Below, in pieces: positions 13,584 to 27,972 of a DNA stretch of 64,000 bases. Below the pieces are notes generated by a model that was given only the letters and a program-made list of their open reading frames with translations, was not told the DNA's origin and searched no databases. A program made the position numbers and the translations under genes. This stretch comes from Syncephalis fuscata (lineage: Eukaryota; Zoopagomycota; Zoopagomycetes; Zoopagales; Piptocephalidaceae): the NCBI GenBank assembly GCA_025786725.1, contig JAHLTZ010000028.1:62001-126000 (forward strand). The letters are read 5' to 3'. Numbering within the stretch: the first letter of the stretch is position 1; the number at the start of each line of letters is the position of its first letter.

Positions 13584-14439
13584 CTTTATTATTATTTTTT
13601 ATATATTTATAACTAACGGCTCTAAATAGCCATTATACTCATTAACACACTAACCAATCAACCAATATTAACCATTACTATGAAAACTTTATATTTGCGC
13701 ACCTGTTTATTCATTACAATAAAACTTTATATATCTGCATTGCTACTTTAACAAACTATTCTTTATTATTACTATTAAAGATGTATTAGTGTCAATTGTA
13801 CATTTGTGTTATTTTTATTCATTTACTATGAACTAATATTGGAAAAAGGCCTACGTTATAGCCAAGCTTTCATTGTATAACCTAGCCTTTTTTTCATATG
13901 ATTGAATAGAAACTTGATAGACCAATGCTTGGCTAACTAATTGCCGCTTTTGCCGAATCAACGCCGGAAAGTTAATGATGTGTATTTTACATTAATAATG
14001 GATTTATTAATAAATAGAACATGTTAGAAACAGAAAAAAAAAGATTTGCTTTTACATTCATTGAAAATAAACAGCTTATTAGGCATATTGTTATTAATAC
14101 ATTGAAATAATAGCCTTATACTATATACAGTTGTTTATACAATCAATTAATTAAGATAAAATGACAAAGTATTAGTTTATGTTACCTGGCAGGTAGAACA
14201 TTGTTTAACAATCAACTGGTTCATATTGAATACGTAACGTGTCTATTTGCTATATTTCAATGACTGCAAATACTTTATTGGTTTTTTTCATGACCAGGCT
14301 TACGTATTACGACATAGTTTGCTTATTTATTGCTAGGGGCGTTGTAGCCGCCTTGGATGCTTTAGTCACTACTATGCTGATGAATAATCGTCAAAGACGT
14401 AAAACTAATGACGAATGATGTCATGGCAATCTGAATCCA
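13584..14439. other. intergenic, AT-rich
   Basis: Contains an imperfect hairpin at 13843-13894 listed separately. No coding potential is seen. Confidence 0.5.
13843..13894. repeat. imperfect inverted repeat (hairpin)
   Basis: AAAAAGGC-CTAC-GTTATA is followed about 15 nt later by TATAAC-CTA-GCCTTTTT, forming a stem with one bulge and one mismatch. It is 260 nt after the stop of the PX-PB1 gene. Confidence 0.55.
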
Positions 14440-14446
14440 TATATAA
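14440..14446 (+). promoter_or_regulatory. TATA box candidate for thioredoxin
   Basis: TATATAA lies 73 nt before the thioredoxin ATG, at a spacing usual for a core promoter. Confidence 0.4.
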
Positions 14447-14518
14447 CCATCCCCATTTGCCACGTAGCCACCAAGCATTGCCTATTACCTTTTGTTTTCT
14501 TTCCATCACTTATTCATC

Positions 14519-14893
14519 ATGGTTAAGCTTGTTACTAGCGAGGCAGAGTTCAGAGACATTATCAACAACAACGAGTTTGTTGTTGTCGATTTCTTCGCCG
14601 AATGGTGCGGTCCTTGCCGTATGATTGCACCAATGATCGAGAAGCTAGACGATAGTACACCTAATGTCGTCTTCATTAAGATCGACATAGAGCAGCTCGA
14701 GGTATTTAGTTTTTCTACTAATATTACGCTTACTAACTAGTATCGACTATTGTAGGATATTTCCAAAGAGTTTGGCGTTACTGCTATGCCCACGTTCAGA
14801 TTTTTCAAAAATGGAAACTCTGGTGGTGACGATGTTGTCATTGGTGCCGATATCAAGAAGATTACCGAAAAACTTGCTACTTTCATAGCATAA
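14519..14893 (+). CDS. TRX: thioredoxin
   Basis: Small dithiol-disulfide oxidoreductase of the cytosol (no targeting peptide), reduced by thioredoxin reductase. 106 residues from exons 14519-14701 and 14756-14893. The intron has a TACTAAC-type branch site and a TGTAG acceptor. The active site WCGPC sits near residue 33 after VVVDFFAEWCGPC. The cis-Pro loop is in VTAMPTFRFFKNG. Length and all core motifs fit a classical thioredoxin. The start MVKLV is chosen because the upstream in-frame residues do not fit the family. Confidence 0.96.
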
Positions 14894-15477
14894 TTATGGA
14901 GTCTATAGCCGATACATTTAAATAAATAATATTTGAATGTAATAACCAATAGCTAGTGTAATATAAATATATAGCAAATAGTTAAAATACGTACAAACAC
15001 AATATACAAGTCTTTAACGACAAATAACCAATTAAAGCTGAATGATACAGCTACTAGTTTAGTAGAGACCTTATTTCGCTCTAAATGTGCGCTATATTCA
15101 ATAGATAGTTAGCTATAATACATACAGAATATTCAAAGCCAACACAGCTATACTTTATTGTACTATTTAGAATGCTATATTTTTAAAAAATAATCGATAG
15201 AGCTGAAATAAAATGGTTATAGTAGTTTGCTATTGAAAAGTCAATGGATATTGCAATAATTGCGAATGATATATATATATATCATTAATTAACATCAATA
15301 TAGATTTGTAATAGCTTGATGCAGTAACTTCAACATCAATGCAAATAAATAATATGTATTAACCATAGAGCAAACGACCTTAAAATGGCTTATTCAACTG
15401 AAAAGACCAAAGCTACTAATGTATCGTCACTGCTTTCTACCTTTCTATCTTTCTATCTTTTTATTTTTTAATCAGCT
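14894..15477. other. intergenic, AT-rich
   Basis: Holds a short (TA)n run near 15269-15280 and a TTTCTATCTTT-type pyrimidine stretch directly before the HEM14 start. Otherwise featureless. Confidence 0.5.
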
Positions 15478-17152
15478 ATGGCCGCACCACTTCGTCATGT
15501 GGTTGTTCTAGGCGGTGGTATTTCAGGCTTGTCGGTCGCCTATAATCTATTACGTTCTTCGCCAAAACTTCGCGTAACACTTGTTGAGGCAGCTGATCAC
15601 GTTGGTGGCTGGGTAGATAGCCGTGAAATAGGACCCGAATCAATTATATGCGAGACTGGCCCGCGTACTTTACGACCAGCAGGTCGAGCGGGACTGGCTA
15701 CGTTACAGCTTGTAAGTCGCATTGTAATATGAGTATAGACATTACTCATTACAAACTATTGATATTAAGGTAAAAGACCTTGGTTTGGACGACGCGTTAG
15801 CAACCGTGCCACGTACGGCAGCAGCAGCCAAAAATCGCTTTCTTTATGGCAATGGCCGGTTACATCTACTGCAGCCATGGCCAATGCTAACCTCCAGCTA
15901 CTTACGGCCCATACTATGGCCGATGGCTAAAGAACCGTTTCGCTCCTCACCTACAAGTGTGCAAACTGTAGTGAAAACTGTTGATGGTCAAATGGCCGTG
16001 GCCGATGAAAGTATTCGATCGTTTATTACGCGTCGCTTTTCTTCTATCGTCGCTGATAGAATGGTAAGTGCCGTTGTTAGCGGTATTTATGCTGGCAATA
16101 TATCTGAATTAAGTGCACGGGCATGCTTTGGTCGACTATGGCATGCAGAGCGTAAGCATCAATCAATTATCCGTGGTCTATGGGCTATGAATCGAGAACC
16201 AGATAATGCTGAACTAGTTGATATTCGACGACAATTACTTGATACAACTACTACATCACCATCTATAAAGAGTGCCATTGAATCATCGGTCTATACATTC
16301 CGTAATGGTATGCAAACCTTAACAGATACCATGGCTCGTACACTTCAACAACAATACACATCTGATCGATATAGACTTTTATTAAACAGTGCAGTAAAAT
16401 CAGTATCATTTAATACACAACAAGCCACTGTAAGTCATTTACACACACACACATAATCATTTATTAATTATTAATAGGTGCAACTAAATGATGGAACACA
16501 AATTAAAGCGGACCAAATTGTCGGAGCTGTACCAGCTCGTGTTATGAGTCAATTGCTTGGTACATTGACGCCAACATCATTACAGAATATTGGTGCTATT
16601 TCATCGAATGTAGCAGTAGTTAACCTTATTTATGCCAAGCCATTAAACATCCCTAATGGGTTTGGCTACTTAATACCTACTGTTGAGCAAGATACAATGA
16701 CCCTTGGTGTTGTATTTGACTCACAGTCCTTGCCAGCGAATATAAATGCACCAAATGCTACTCGATTAACCGTTATGATGGGTGGCCGTTATCGCTGGTC
16801 TCAACAACAGCTTGATCATGTATCTGAAGATGAGTTTCTTGAACAAGCACTACTTACGGTACGGAAGCATTTAGGTATTACGGATCAGCCTATGCATACA
16901 CTAGTAAGCATACAGCGACAGTGTATTCCACAGTATCAAGTAGGACATGCAGATCAATTACACGCCCTCCATCGAGACTTGCCACAATTAAGCCATGGAC
17001 GACTCGCTGTCACCGGTGCATCCTACACAGGCGTATCTATTAATGATTGTATATGGCACGCTGAACAGCTCGCTAACCGTATTGCCACTCACCATGCTGA
17101 TGATGCATCAATGGTTAAAGTAACTGGATTAGAAACGGCGGAATTTATGTAA
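15478..17152 (+). CDS. HEM14: protoporphyrinogen oxidase
   Basis: FAD enzyme that oxidises protoporphyrinogen IX to protoporphyrin IX, the penultimate step of heme synthesis, on the mitochondrial inner membrane. 522 residues from exons 15478-15711, 15770-16429 and 16478-17152; all junctions keep frame. The N-terminus has the dinucleotide-binding motif VVVLGGGISGLSVAYNL. Family blocks include ETGPRTLRPAGRAG, AVVSGIYAGN, QIVGAVPAR and, near the C-terminus, LAVTGASYTGVSINDC. Length is normal for PPOX. No cleavable presequence is obvious, as in other members whose N-terminus itself targets mitochondria. Confidence 0.95.
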
Positions 17153-17338
17153 TATGTGGGTGACGTGTATTTCCTTTATTTTCTACCATTTTCCATTAAA
17201 ATTATTTTTGTTTTATTTCTTTCAATTGTTTTAAACGACATTTCTACGTGCACTACCACTCCATTGCCATTACTTCTACTACTTTTACTATTAGCATATT
17301 ATACTGGTTAGTACTGTAGCATTACTATATCAACAGCC

Positions 17339-18745
17339 ATGGAAAAGCTACTACAATGGGCCATTATTAACTCGGCTACCGAAAAAGAGGATACAACAAA
17401 GCCAAGTACACCTCGTCGTACACTTACTGACCTGGTAAGTAGAGCTTATTGCAATTCAAAAATTGTATTAACAATAGAACGTTAAATAAATAAAATAAAT
17501 TATAATAGGATCCAGCTATTATTGATGCTATTCTTGGTAAAGATGATGCAACAGTTATGCGAGGTAAATAGTGGTTATTAATAAATATATTGCTATATAT
17601 CTGATTAACAATATGTTATTAGAAATGATGGATCAATTGGAGGATGACAAGGTACCCATTGATGAAAAGGAAGTGCTTATAGAGAATTTTGAAATGGTAT
17701 GTAATGATTAATAGAGTCTATTTAATCTTAGTAATATCAATATATCATATAGTTGGTTGGACATATTGATAATGCACAAAGTAAGATGACTGTTGATGAT
17801 GAATTATATACCATTAATGCTTACTATCTTGAATAATAATAATAATGTAGATTTAGCGCCATTAAAAATGTGGCCACGTATTCTGGCATTGACCAATTCA
17901 TCAGAGGATGTATTGCGTAGTGGTGCTCTATGGATTGCTGGCACTAGTGTTCAGAATAATCCAAAGGCTAAAGTAGTGGTAAGTCGATGTGTAACGTTTC
18001 TATAGTATTAAACTATAATATTAAATTCATTAGTTTATTAAAGAAAATGGATTGAATTGTGCATTGGAACGACTTCAAAAGGATGAGGCAGCAAGTGTAC
18101 GGGCTAAATCACTTTATTGCCTTTCAAGTACTTATACAATATAGAGCCATTTGAATCATTATATTAATATACACTTGGTTAATAGGTTTATTACAAAATG
18201 CCCCACCAACCATTGAATTATTTGCAGCCAAAGATGGCTACAAAGCCTTACTACACATATTGCAGAATGATAAAGGTAGCGAATGAATGAATAGTATTAA
18301 TAGAAATAAGCTAATTGTAACTTTGTGATATGCTAGATGAAAAGCTATATCCTAGAACACTTTTTTTATTTCACCAATTGGCATTACAATGTCCAGAGAA
18401 CATATTCCTCAAATGCATCAGTTACCATTCGCTGATGCTATTGTCGATATCATTGATAAACAAAAAGACAATGAAGATATTGTTGAAAAGGTAACATCCA
18501 TTGCCATATTATTAATCTTTTACTAATTATATATATATATATATGTATGTGTATATGTATATTAGGCATTAAGAGTACTACTTGAAACGTACAAACCTAT
18601 AAATACAATATCTAATAGTAACAAATCAACAGTGGGTATTACACAAGCTATTAATAAATTAAAACAAATATATTCAACATTACGGTCAACACATCATGCC
18701 ACCGCACTATCCATTGAAGAATGGACTCGTTTGATCAATGGCTAG
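17339..18745 (+). CDS. FES1: Hsp70 nucleotide exchange factor Fes1, frame broken in exon 8
   Basis: Armadillo-type exchange factor for cytosolic Hsp70 (HspBP1 family). Nine exons can be placed: 17339-17434, 17509-17563, 17623-17696, 17753-17780, 17851-17978, 18034-18127, 18186-18275, 18337-18490 and 18566-18745. Family landmarks are MEKLLQWAI at the start, LVGHIDNAQNLAPLKMWP and VRAKSLYCLSSLLQNAP. In exon 8 the frame that reads RTLFLFHQLALQCPE must switch to read IPQMHQLPFADAIVDIID. The shift is equivalent to 2 extra nucleotides at the GAGA near 18396-18399. Downstream frame and exon 9 are intact up to the stop. This is either a very young null allele or a sequence error. Exon 4 is only 28 nt. 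Confidence 0.85.
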
Positions 18746-19261
18746 CATAATAAAAGTTAATATTTTATTCGCAATATACAATGATGCATATATTAAAAGT
18801 GTGATAAAATAGCCAGTATAGTGATATAGTGCTGTTACGAGAACAGGAGAGTAGGAACTGATTTATTGAAAGGCTGAACAAAAGCAGAACAATGTTTCTA
18901 AAAGAAAAAGAAAAGCAATAAAGTGGTATAAGATAATTAACTATACAAGATTACACGCAATGAAGAATAAAAAGCATCCAATATATGATTAGAGTAAAAT
19001 CAAAGTAATCACAATGCTGATAATAACCGCGTCTACACAAGAAATCTGATCGATTCAAGTAGTGTATGTGTATGTGTGTATGTGTGTGTGATGCAAAAAG
19101 AAAAATAATGATTCTGGTAATGTTGATAGTGATAGTGATGGAGATGTGATGTGATGGCACCAATAATAATAATAAGAATACTAGTAATAGTGGGATAATG
19201 ATATGTATGTAATAGTAATGGTGTTGATGATATCATTGTCATATAATAGCCTAATAGTTAA
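18746..19261. other. intergenic between convergent genes
   Basis: Contains GT-rich (19059-19090) and AATAAT-rich simple sequence. No gene seen. Confidence 0.5.
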
Positions 19262-22023
<2,762 letters not shown>

Positions 22024-23524
22024 ACCTATGTGAATTGAATCCGACAAAAAACACTAAAGAATGCAAAAGAATGAATAGCTAATTAGTATACGACAAAAAA
22101 GGCCGCATAAACAACAATGGGTGACCGGCTCAGCAGCCTGATATATTTGAGGAACGTGAAGCAGCGAAAGAAAAAGGCAAATCCTATGCTATAATATGAA
22201 AGCCTCGTAAAAGATACAGAGTCACAGACATTGTGGCATTTATATCTGACACGCGGTGGTTTAACCAGACAGCCAGTAACAAAACAATCTGTCCTGCGCA
22301 ATATCAATGTCTGTGGCACGGCGCCATGTTTTATGAAACAGCATTGAAAAGGTGTTTAAGAGTATTTCCAATCTTTTTTAACATATTTGGCTTTAAAACC
22401 TGTCAAGTATTAGATTTGCATGGCGCGGTAACTATTATGAAACAATAAACGATATAATAAACAGCCATTTAAATTACAATACCGTTTTTGTAGTCTGTTT
22501 AACAGTGGAAATGCTTCATAGCTGTAATAGCCCGTCTGTTCAACGACAGACCGATAGCTATAGGCTACAATAGTTTGTGCCGCTCTCTTAGAAGTGTATA
22601 TAGGTGCTATAGGTTATGGATAGAACAGTAGCTACTCGTCGTCTATCTAACAACAGACGGGCCAATATGGCTGTGAAATATTTCACCGCTTAACACACTC
22701 ACACAGAGAACAAGGACAAGCCCAATTCAGATAGTCACTATGCAAAAACACCGCTATGACTGTACAGCAGCTAAATAACTCACCTAGTGCAATATAGTAG
22801 TAGATAACAATAAACGATAATATTTAGTAGAAACAAAGAGACGACTTGTTGTAACAATGGTAATAGTCGCTCTTATTAATGCAATAACTGTTAAAATGAA
22901 TGCAGATAAGAAATGGCTATTTCAACAATAACAACTAAACGATAGAACAACAATACAACGATGCCACTCGATGCAATGACAATTGGGAGTAAAACTAGGC
23001 GAAGAGTATGTACTTGATCGCTTACGGTTAACAATTAGAGACAATGTAATAGGTCTTTTGTGCCGTTGTTGTCACTATTTCCACTGGTGGTGGCAAGTAG
23101 TGGGATGGTGTCGTTGCAGCGAAAACAAAGTATGGAACAAGGGCGCCGCCACAAAATGTCCAGGCAAAAAAGAATCGCAGCCCGAGAACAAAGAAAACAA
23201 CAACAACTCGAACTAGTGATAATAATAAAGATAGACGGAGTGCTTGGAAAAGAAAGAAACTGGAGAATAAGAGCGAATGAGAGTGCAGAAAAGAGAAATG
23301 ACAACTGACTAGACGATGAGAATAGTGAGTTAAAAGGGGAGGAGAGCTTGAGTAAGATTATTGTGTGCGTGTGTGTGTAAAATATAACATGTGCTTATTC
23401 CTACTTACCCTGTTCACCTTGACATTAATTGTTATTTCAAGCCGAATTCCGTGTTCAGTAAGGGTCATGCTTGATTAAGAAATAATTAAATTTTTATTGG
23501 CAAAATAAATGATAATTTATTGAT
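22024..23524. other. 1.5-kb upstream region of the kinase gene
   Basis: Probable promoter and leader of the minus-strand kinase. It contains an 11-bp inverted repeat (22530/22652) and purine-rich DNA at 23140-23350. Small frames here overlap low-complexity DNA and are not supported. Confidence 0.45.
22530..22662. repeat. 11-bp inverted repeat with nested hairpin
   Basis: GCCCGTCTGTT at 22530-22540 is an exact reverse complement of AACAGACGGGC at 22652-22662. The left arm can also fold locally: GTCTGT (22534-22539) pairs with ACAGAC (22546-22551) over a 6-nt loop. Confidence 0.6.
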
Positions 23525-24925
23525 TTAATCCTTTTCTTGTGGAATATCTTCTACAAGTTTTAATATTTCAATGGCGATGCTTTGTCGTTGATTATTAGCT
23601 TCACATCGACTCACTGCCTCACCTCTAATGGCCAGTATTTTTCTATTAAGTAAATCAAGTGGCAAAGGTGTTCTATCGTTACTGCCAACCGTTGTGGACC
23701 CCGTTGAGTACCACCCTGCACCGTCAGCCACGTAGCCACCAGCCTCTTCGACAATTAAGGCACCGGCGGCAATGTCCCAGCAATGGATACCAATCTCCCA
23801 GTAGGCATCCAGAGCCCCACGTGCTACAAGACATAAATTCAACGCGGCCGATCCTGTACACCGCACGCCACGGCAATGGCCAACTGATGCTGCGGATAGT
23901 CGTTCCATAGAACGAGTTTTAGGCAGTAAGGTATGGTCGTCTCGTATGGAGCCGTACTCCATACCAAGCATGCATCCACGCAAGCCATTATTAGGCAATG
24001 GTCGTGCCTGCAGAGGCAATCTGAAGCTTTCGTTAAGATAGGCGCCTTTTCCGCGTACTGCAGTGTACAACTATCAGTATGATAATAATAATAAATTAGC
24101 AAATGATTTAAATTGTAACTGATGTGGCAATTTACCTCATCAAGTATTGGATTATACACAACAGCTACGGCAAGATGTCCTGACACTACTATTCCAATTG
24201 AAACAGCCACAAATGGGAACCTATTAATAACAATAAACAATTGTTATTATCGCTATTCTTATGCATATTATGTTTACTATTTATCGCGTGATAATTACAT
24301 GACTATTATCACGCGTTTCTCTTACCCGTGAACAAAATTTGCAGTGCCATCTAGTGGAAGGAAAACAAAACACGTGTAGACACAGTCATTCATACAGATA
24401 CAAATAGACATGTGTTCATAGACCACGCAAACGCATGGATGCATAGGCATGAAAAGATAGTGAAAGCGGATAGCAAGAAGGTAATAGGCACAAAGTTAAT
24501 ATGTCATTATTTGCTCTGCAGCTAGTCTACTTACCAATAGGATCCATAATCCAAGTAGGTTCAGGTCCTATGCGTGCACCATGGTTATCACCAAATTCCT
24601 CGCCTATGCAGATATGATTTGGGAATTGTTCGGCGATGCGTGTGCGCAGTCGTTGTTCAACTGCACGATCCGTTACAGTAACTAGATCGGATGAATTGCC
24701 GTTCTTTGCCTCTACGACTGAATCATTGGTATTTGTATCAGTCTTCTTCTCGTTGCTTTGGTTTATAGGCGCTGTTTTTACACTGCCTAGCCCATGGCGT
24801 TGAGAAAATGCTGTTCTTATCGTTTCTCCGGCCTCTTTTGCAATAGTAACTGCAAATTGCAGATAGCCATCAAAATTACCTAAATACCATGCCATTTCGT
24901 AGGTAAGCTGGTAGCTAGCAGTCAT
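23525..24925 (-). CDS. INM1: inositol monophosphatase
   Basis: Mg-dependent, lithium-type phosphatase releasing myo-inositol from inositol phosphate. 348 residues from exons 24925-24535, 24350-24326, 24220-24136 and 24070-23525. Metal-binding motifs are complete: IGEEFGD, MDPI-DGTANFVHG and HCWDIAAGALIVEEAGGYV. The DPI|DGT motif is split by an intron, and exon 2 is only 25 nt yet encodes DGTANFVHG. An insertion of about 30 polar residues follows SVKTAPINQ, before VTVTDRAVE. The ATG at 24925 is used; a methionine at 24895 (MAWYLG) is a possible alternative start. Confidence 0.93.
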
Positions 24926-26147
24926 TTACTCAATACTTACAGTGAGCAGCAGTAGTGGCAGTCATAATGAGTAACAAAAGAAAAGAGCAAATAAGTTACT
25001 AAGAAGTATACAACAGCTGAAAAGATGGAGCATATCCGGACTAATTTGGAACGTAGCACCCGAATCTAACTGCACGTGATCTAAAATGCTACTAGCTATT
25101 ATGTACTAGTCCTGTAATGAAGCGATACAGTTTATGTCAAATAAATAGTATTATTATAAGATTTATACTGTGTAGAAGTGTTGTTAAATGTTGTATATTG
25201 TTTGTTATAAAATAATTGTGGAGTGTTTTATAATACACGTACATGAAGGCAGTATAAATACATTAATATATACCGAAGTCTGAATATTTTACCTGACCGA
25301 AATTCCCACCACACATTTACCAAGGTAGTAATGATCGACAATCAGGCCAGAGCATTTAAGAGTACAGCAACATAATTTATTTATTTAGCATGTGACTATC
25401 ATATGGCGATGCAAACTGTCGGCGTCATCGTCGCCAAAATACTATTATTAGTGAATAGACACGGTATTGTATAACCGATAGTATTTATACCACAGCAACG
25501 ATCAATTAATTGCTATATTTTCATATTATTACGATATCGACAGAAGAATAATCATAAACATTTAACCTCATTTATTAATAGAAAATAGCCAAGTTTTTAA
25601 TCCGTATTTTCAAACTTTTGTAAATTTATAATTGCTGCTTTATTTTTATGTAGCATTACAGCTTACTACAAAGTTTAATTACTGTAAATAATTTTACATA
25701 TTTCCATCTTTTACAAACTATGCATAATTTGCCATATGAATACTGGTTTAAAAAAGCTATATGATAAACATGGCAATGAAAACGTATATAAGACAAATCT
25801 GCATTTCAGATCCCAAATTCGAGCTTTCCATGATGTCTGTATATCATTTTAGGCAACTACCTCATTGAAGTTGTTGAGCTTTTAATTGTGCCAATAGTTA
25901 TACTAACTATGACTATGACTACCATATCCACTGTATAAACACAAATTCCCTGATAACTATATAAATATTTTTGCTATAAAAATGACACGCATATTGAAGC
26001 AGTTTTTGTTATTTTTTTTCTTGACACCTTCAACCAAAGCTATCGCTAATATTACATTATTTTCAAATTCGTTCTAAACGCATTTTTAAGAAAGCCTTTG
26101 TTTTAAACAAATTAAGAAATACTGTAATGTTTTTTCAAAACACATTT
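24926..26147. other. intergenic, AT-rich
   Basis: Separates the housekeeping part from the secreted-protein region. No coding block or repeat family recognised. Confidence 0.5.
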
Positions 26148-27288
26148 ATGAGCTTTAATTTTGTTGTTGGGTTGTTGCTCATGTTGCGTATATATAATAC
26201 TGCTGTAATAAAAGCAACACCAATGGACGCGGATATAGTTATAAATAAACCAATTGGTTTTGATCCAAGTAAATTATACGAGACTTAATGGAATTTATGT
26301 TAACGGATTATGATTAATAGGAGAAGGGGAGTTTTATGGATATCCTGTTGAACGGAATGGCGCATTCGGGAATACTAATTTACAAGTTACTGATATATTT
26401 TATTCCGGCGGTAATCAAGGCTTCTATGCTGAAGGCAAACTTTTTAATCCAGATACACAAAAATACTTAATTGTTGAGCTTCTATGCAATCATGCAGATC
26501 AAACTATAGGCACAGTCAGAGCGCAATCAGATTTAGTTTATTTGGACAGAAAATTTCTTTTTTATCAGGTACTTTATATAACTATAAGTACAATGCTATT
26601 ATTAACATGTTTATTCTAGGATATCTACAATCAATACACAAAACATCAAAACGATTCAATCTTTCGTATTGTTGGTCTTCCTCTGCTTGCTAGATATAAG
26701 GCAAACCAAGGGCATTACTGTTACATGGTTGAAGATGTGTACTCAAACAACCGGTTTAATGCACTAGATATAAAGCAACTGGCTCAAGAAAACAGTCAAG
26801 TGTTTAAAAACATGCTTGATCAACTGAGAAATGGTATGTACTTTAAACAATATTAAGTGCAACACTAACAGTTTTATAAATTAGCCATTCTATTCGCAAA
26901 GAGTCTAGGATGGTATTATAATCTGAAACACGATTGTAAGCTTATAGGACCATGAAATGTCTATTAACAATCTAACACTCTATTAGGCGTAAGATTCAAC
27001 AGCAATGCTCAAGTTCTAATTGATTGCTTTGACAATACATATAACATGAATCATGGAGTTGATAAGAAGGCTATGGTTTTTATTACGCAAGACTATAATC
27101 GAATTATAAAACTGTACTTCCAGCATGTGTTTAGTGAGGCTGGCTTTTCCAAAAACCAACTAGACTTAATGACAGCCCAATATGTTGATGGCTTATTATT
27201 TAAGCAAAAAGGTAATCTGGACAAACGAAAAAGCTCCAATGAACATCTAGAGGTAGTGAAACGGCCACGAAAAGGCCCATTTAAATAA
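26148..27288 (+). CDS. secreted protein with degenerate kinase-like half (copy A)
   Basis: 311 residues from exons 26148-26268, 26321-26568, 26620-26833, 26885-26935 and 26987-27288, all in frame. The N-terminus is a signal-peptide-like run (SFNFVVGLLLMLRIY). A domain beginning EFYGYPVERNGAF follows. The second half contains GHYCYMVEDVYSN, then SLGWYYNLKHDCVRF, then VLIDCFDN. The spacing resembles a protein-kinase hinge, catalytic loop and DFG region, but the catalytic Asp and the DFG triad are not conserved. A secreted pseudokinase is inferred, not shown. The C-terminus is basic (KRPRKGPFK). A diverged inverted paralogue lies at 34253-35328 and shares a near-identical 3' half. Confidence 0.72.
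26683..27195 (+). repeat. inverted duplicated segment, left copy
   Basis: About 512 bp is repeated in reverse orientation at 34265-34776 with only a few single-base differences seen by eye, for example CAACTG versus CAATTG near 26823. The match covers part of exon 3, two introns, exon 4 and most of exon 5 of the secreted protein gene. It stops abruptly at both ends. Confidence 0.9.
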
Positions 27289-27518
27289 ATGAAATTGAAT
27301 TAATATTATTCTGCATTTTGCTATTCATATTAGACGTGTATTTGCATGCAAAATGCCAAAGAGGCGTGTTTATTGAATCATTAAAGGCTTGAAATATCAA
27401 GCAAATGCATTAGCGAAAGAAATGCTCAAGTACACAAAGGGACAGACGTGAAAGTGGCATTAGGTAGATGTATCGATGCTGATAATGCTGATAATGCTGA
27501 TGCTAGTCGTGAAAATGT

Positions 27519-27972
27519 TTAGAGGGCAACGAATGCCTGGCCCACGAGAGCCGCCGATCCAAGAAGAGCCCATTCGAATACGCCATGGCCGTTAATATCT
27601 AGAGCGGTTGCAGCGCTGGATTGGGTTGGAGTCGCGGTGGGCGTAGTCGTCTCGGTGGTAGTAACGACAAGCGTGTTGGTCTGCTCTGGAGCTGGAGCAA
27701 CTGGGGCAACTGGGGCAACTGGAGCGACTGGGGCAACTGGAATGACTGGGGCAACAGGGGCAGTATTATGGTTTGGCAAAAAGACTGTTGGTAAAAGAGG
27801 CGTTTCTTGTACATTGGCTATATTATATTCAATTGTTAGTTTGTTCATTATCAGACTTAAAATACTATTGTGCTAGCGTACCAGGGACGTTCTTGGAGGG
27901 CGTTCCGGCCATGACCAAAGAGGAGAAGGCAGCGACGATGGCCAAGGTGGAGGTGATTTTGCTGGAGAACAT
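27519..27972 (-). CDS. small PVAP-repeat surface protein
   Basis: 129 residues from exons 27972-27882 and 27817-27519. The signal peptide is ITSTLAIVAAFSSLVMAG. The mature part carries repeated [11 protein letters not shown], then PAPEQTNT and a Thr-rich stretch (TTTETTTPTATPT). It ends in a hydrophobic segment (WALLGSAALVGQAFVAL) without charged residues after it, as in GPI-anchor signals. The intron falls directly after the signal peptide, as in its relatives. A cell-wall or surface role is inferred. Repeats are coded by 9-bp units. Confidence 0.8.

Noticed and set aside
18362-18368. T TTT TTA slippery heptamer in frame in FES1, which could explain the frame switch by -1 slippage
   Set aside because: Family-like sequence (FHQLALQCPE) continues in the original frame well past the heptamer, so the switch point is about 30 nt further on.
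27637-27876. Plus-strand frame with GATGATGAT-type repeats opposite the PVAP gene
   Set aside because: Antisense shadow of the PVAP repeat without start context.
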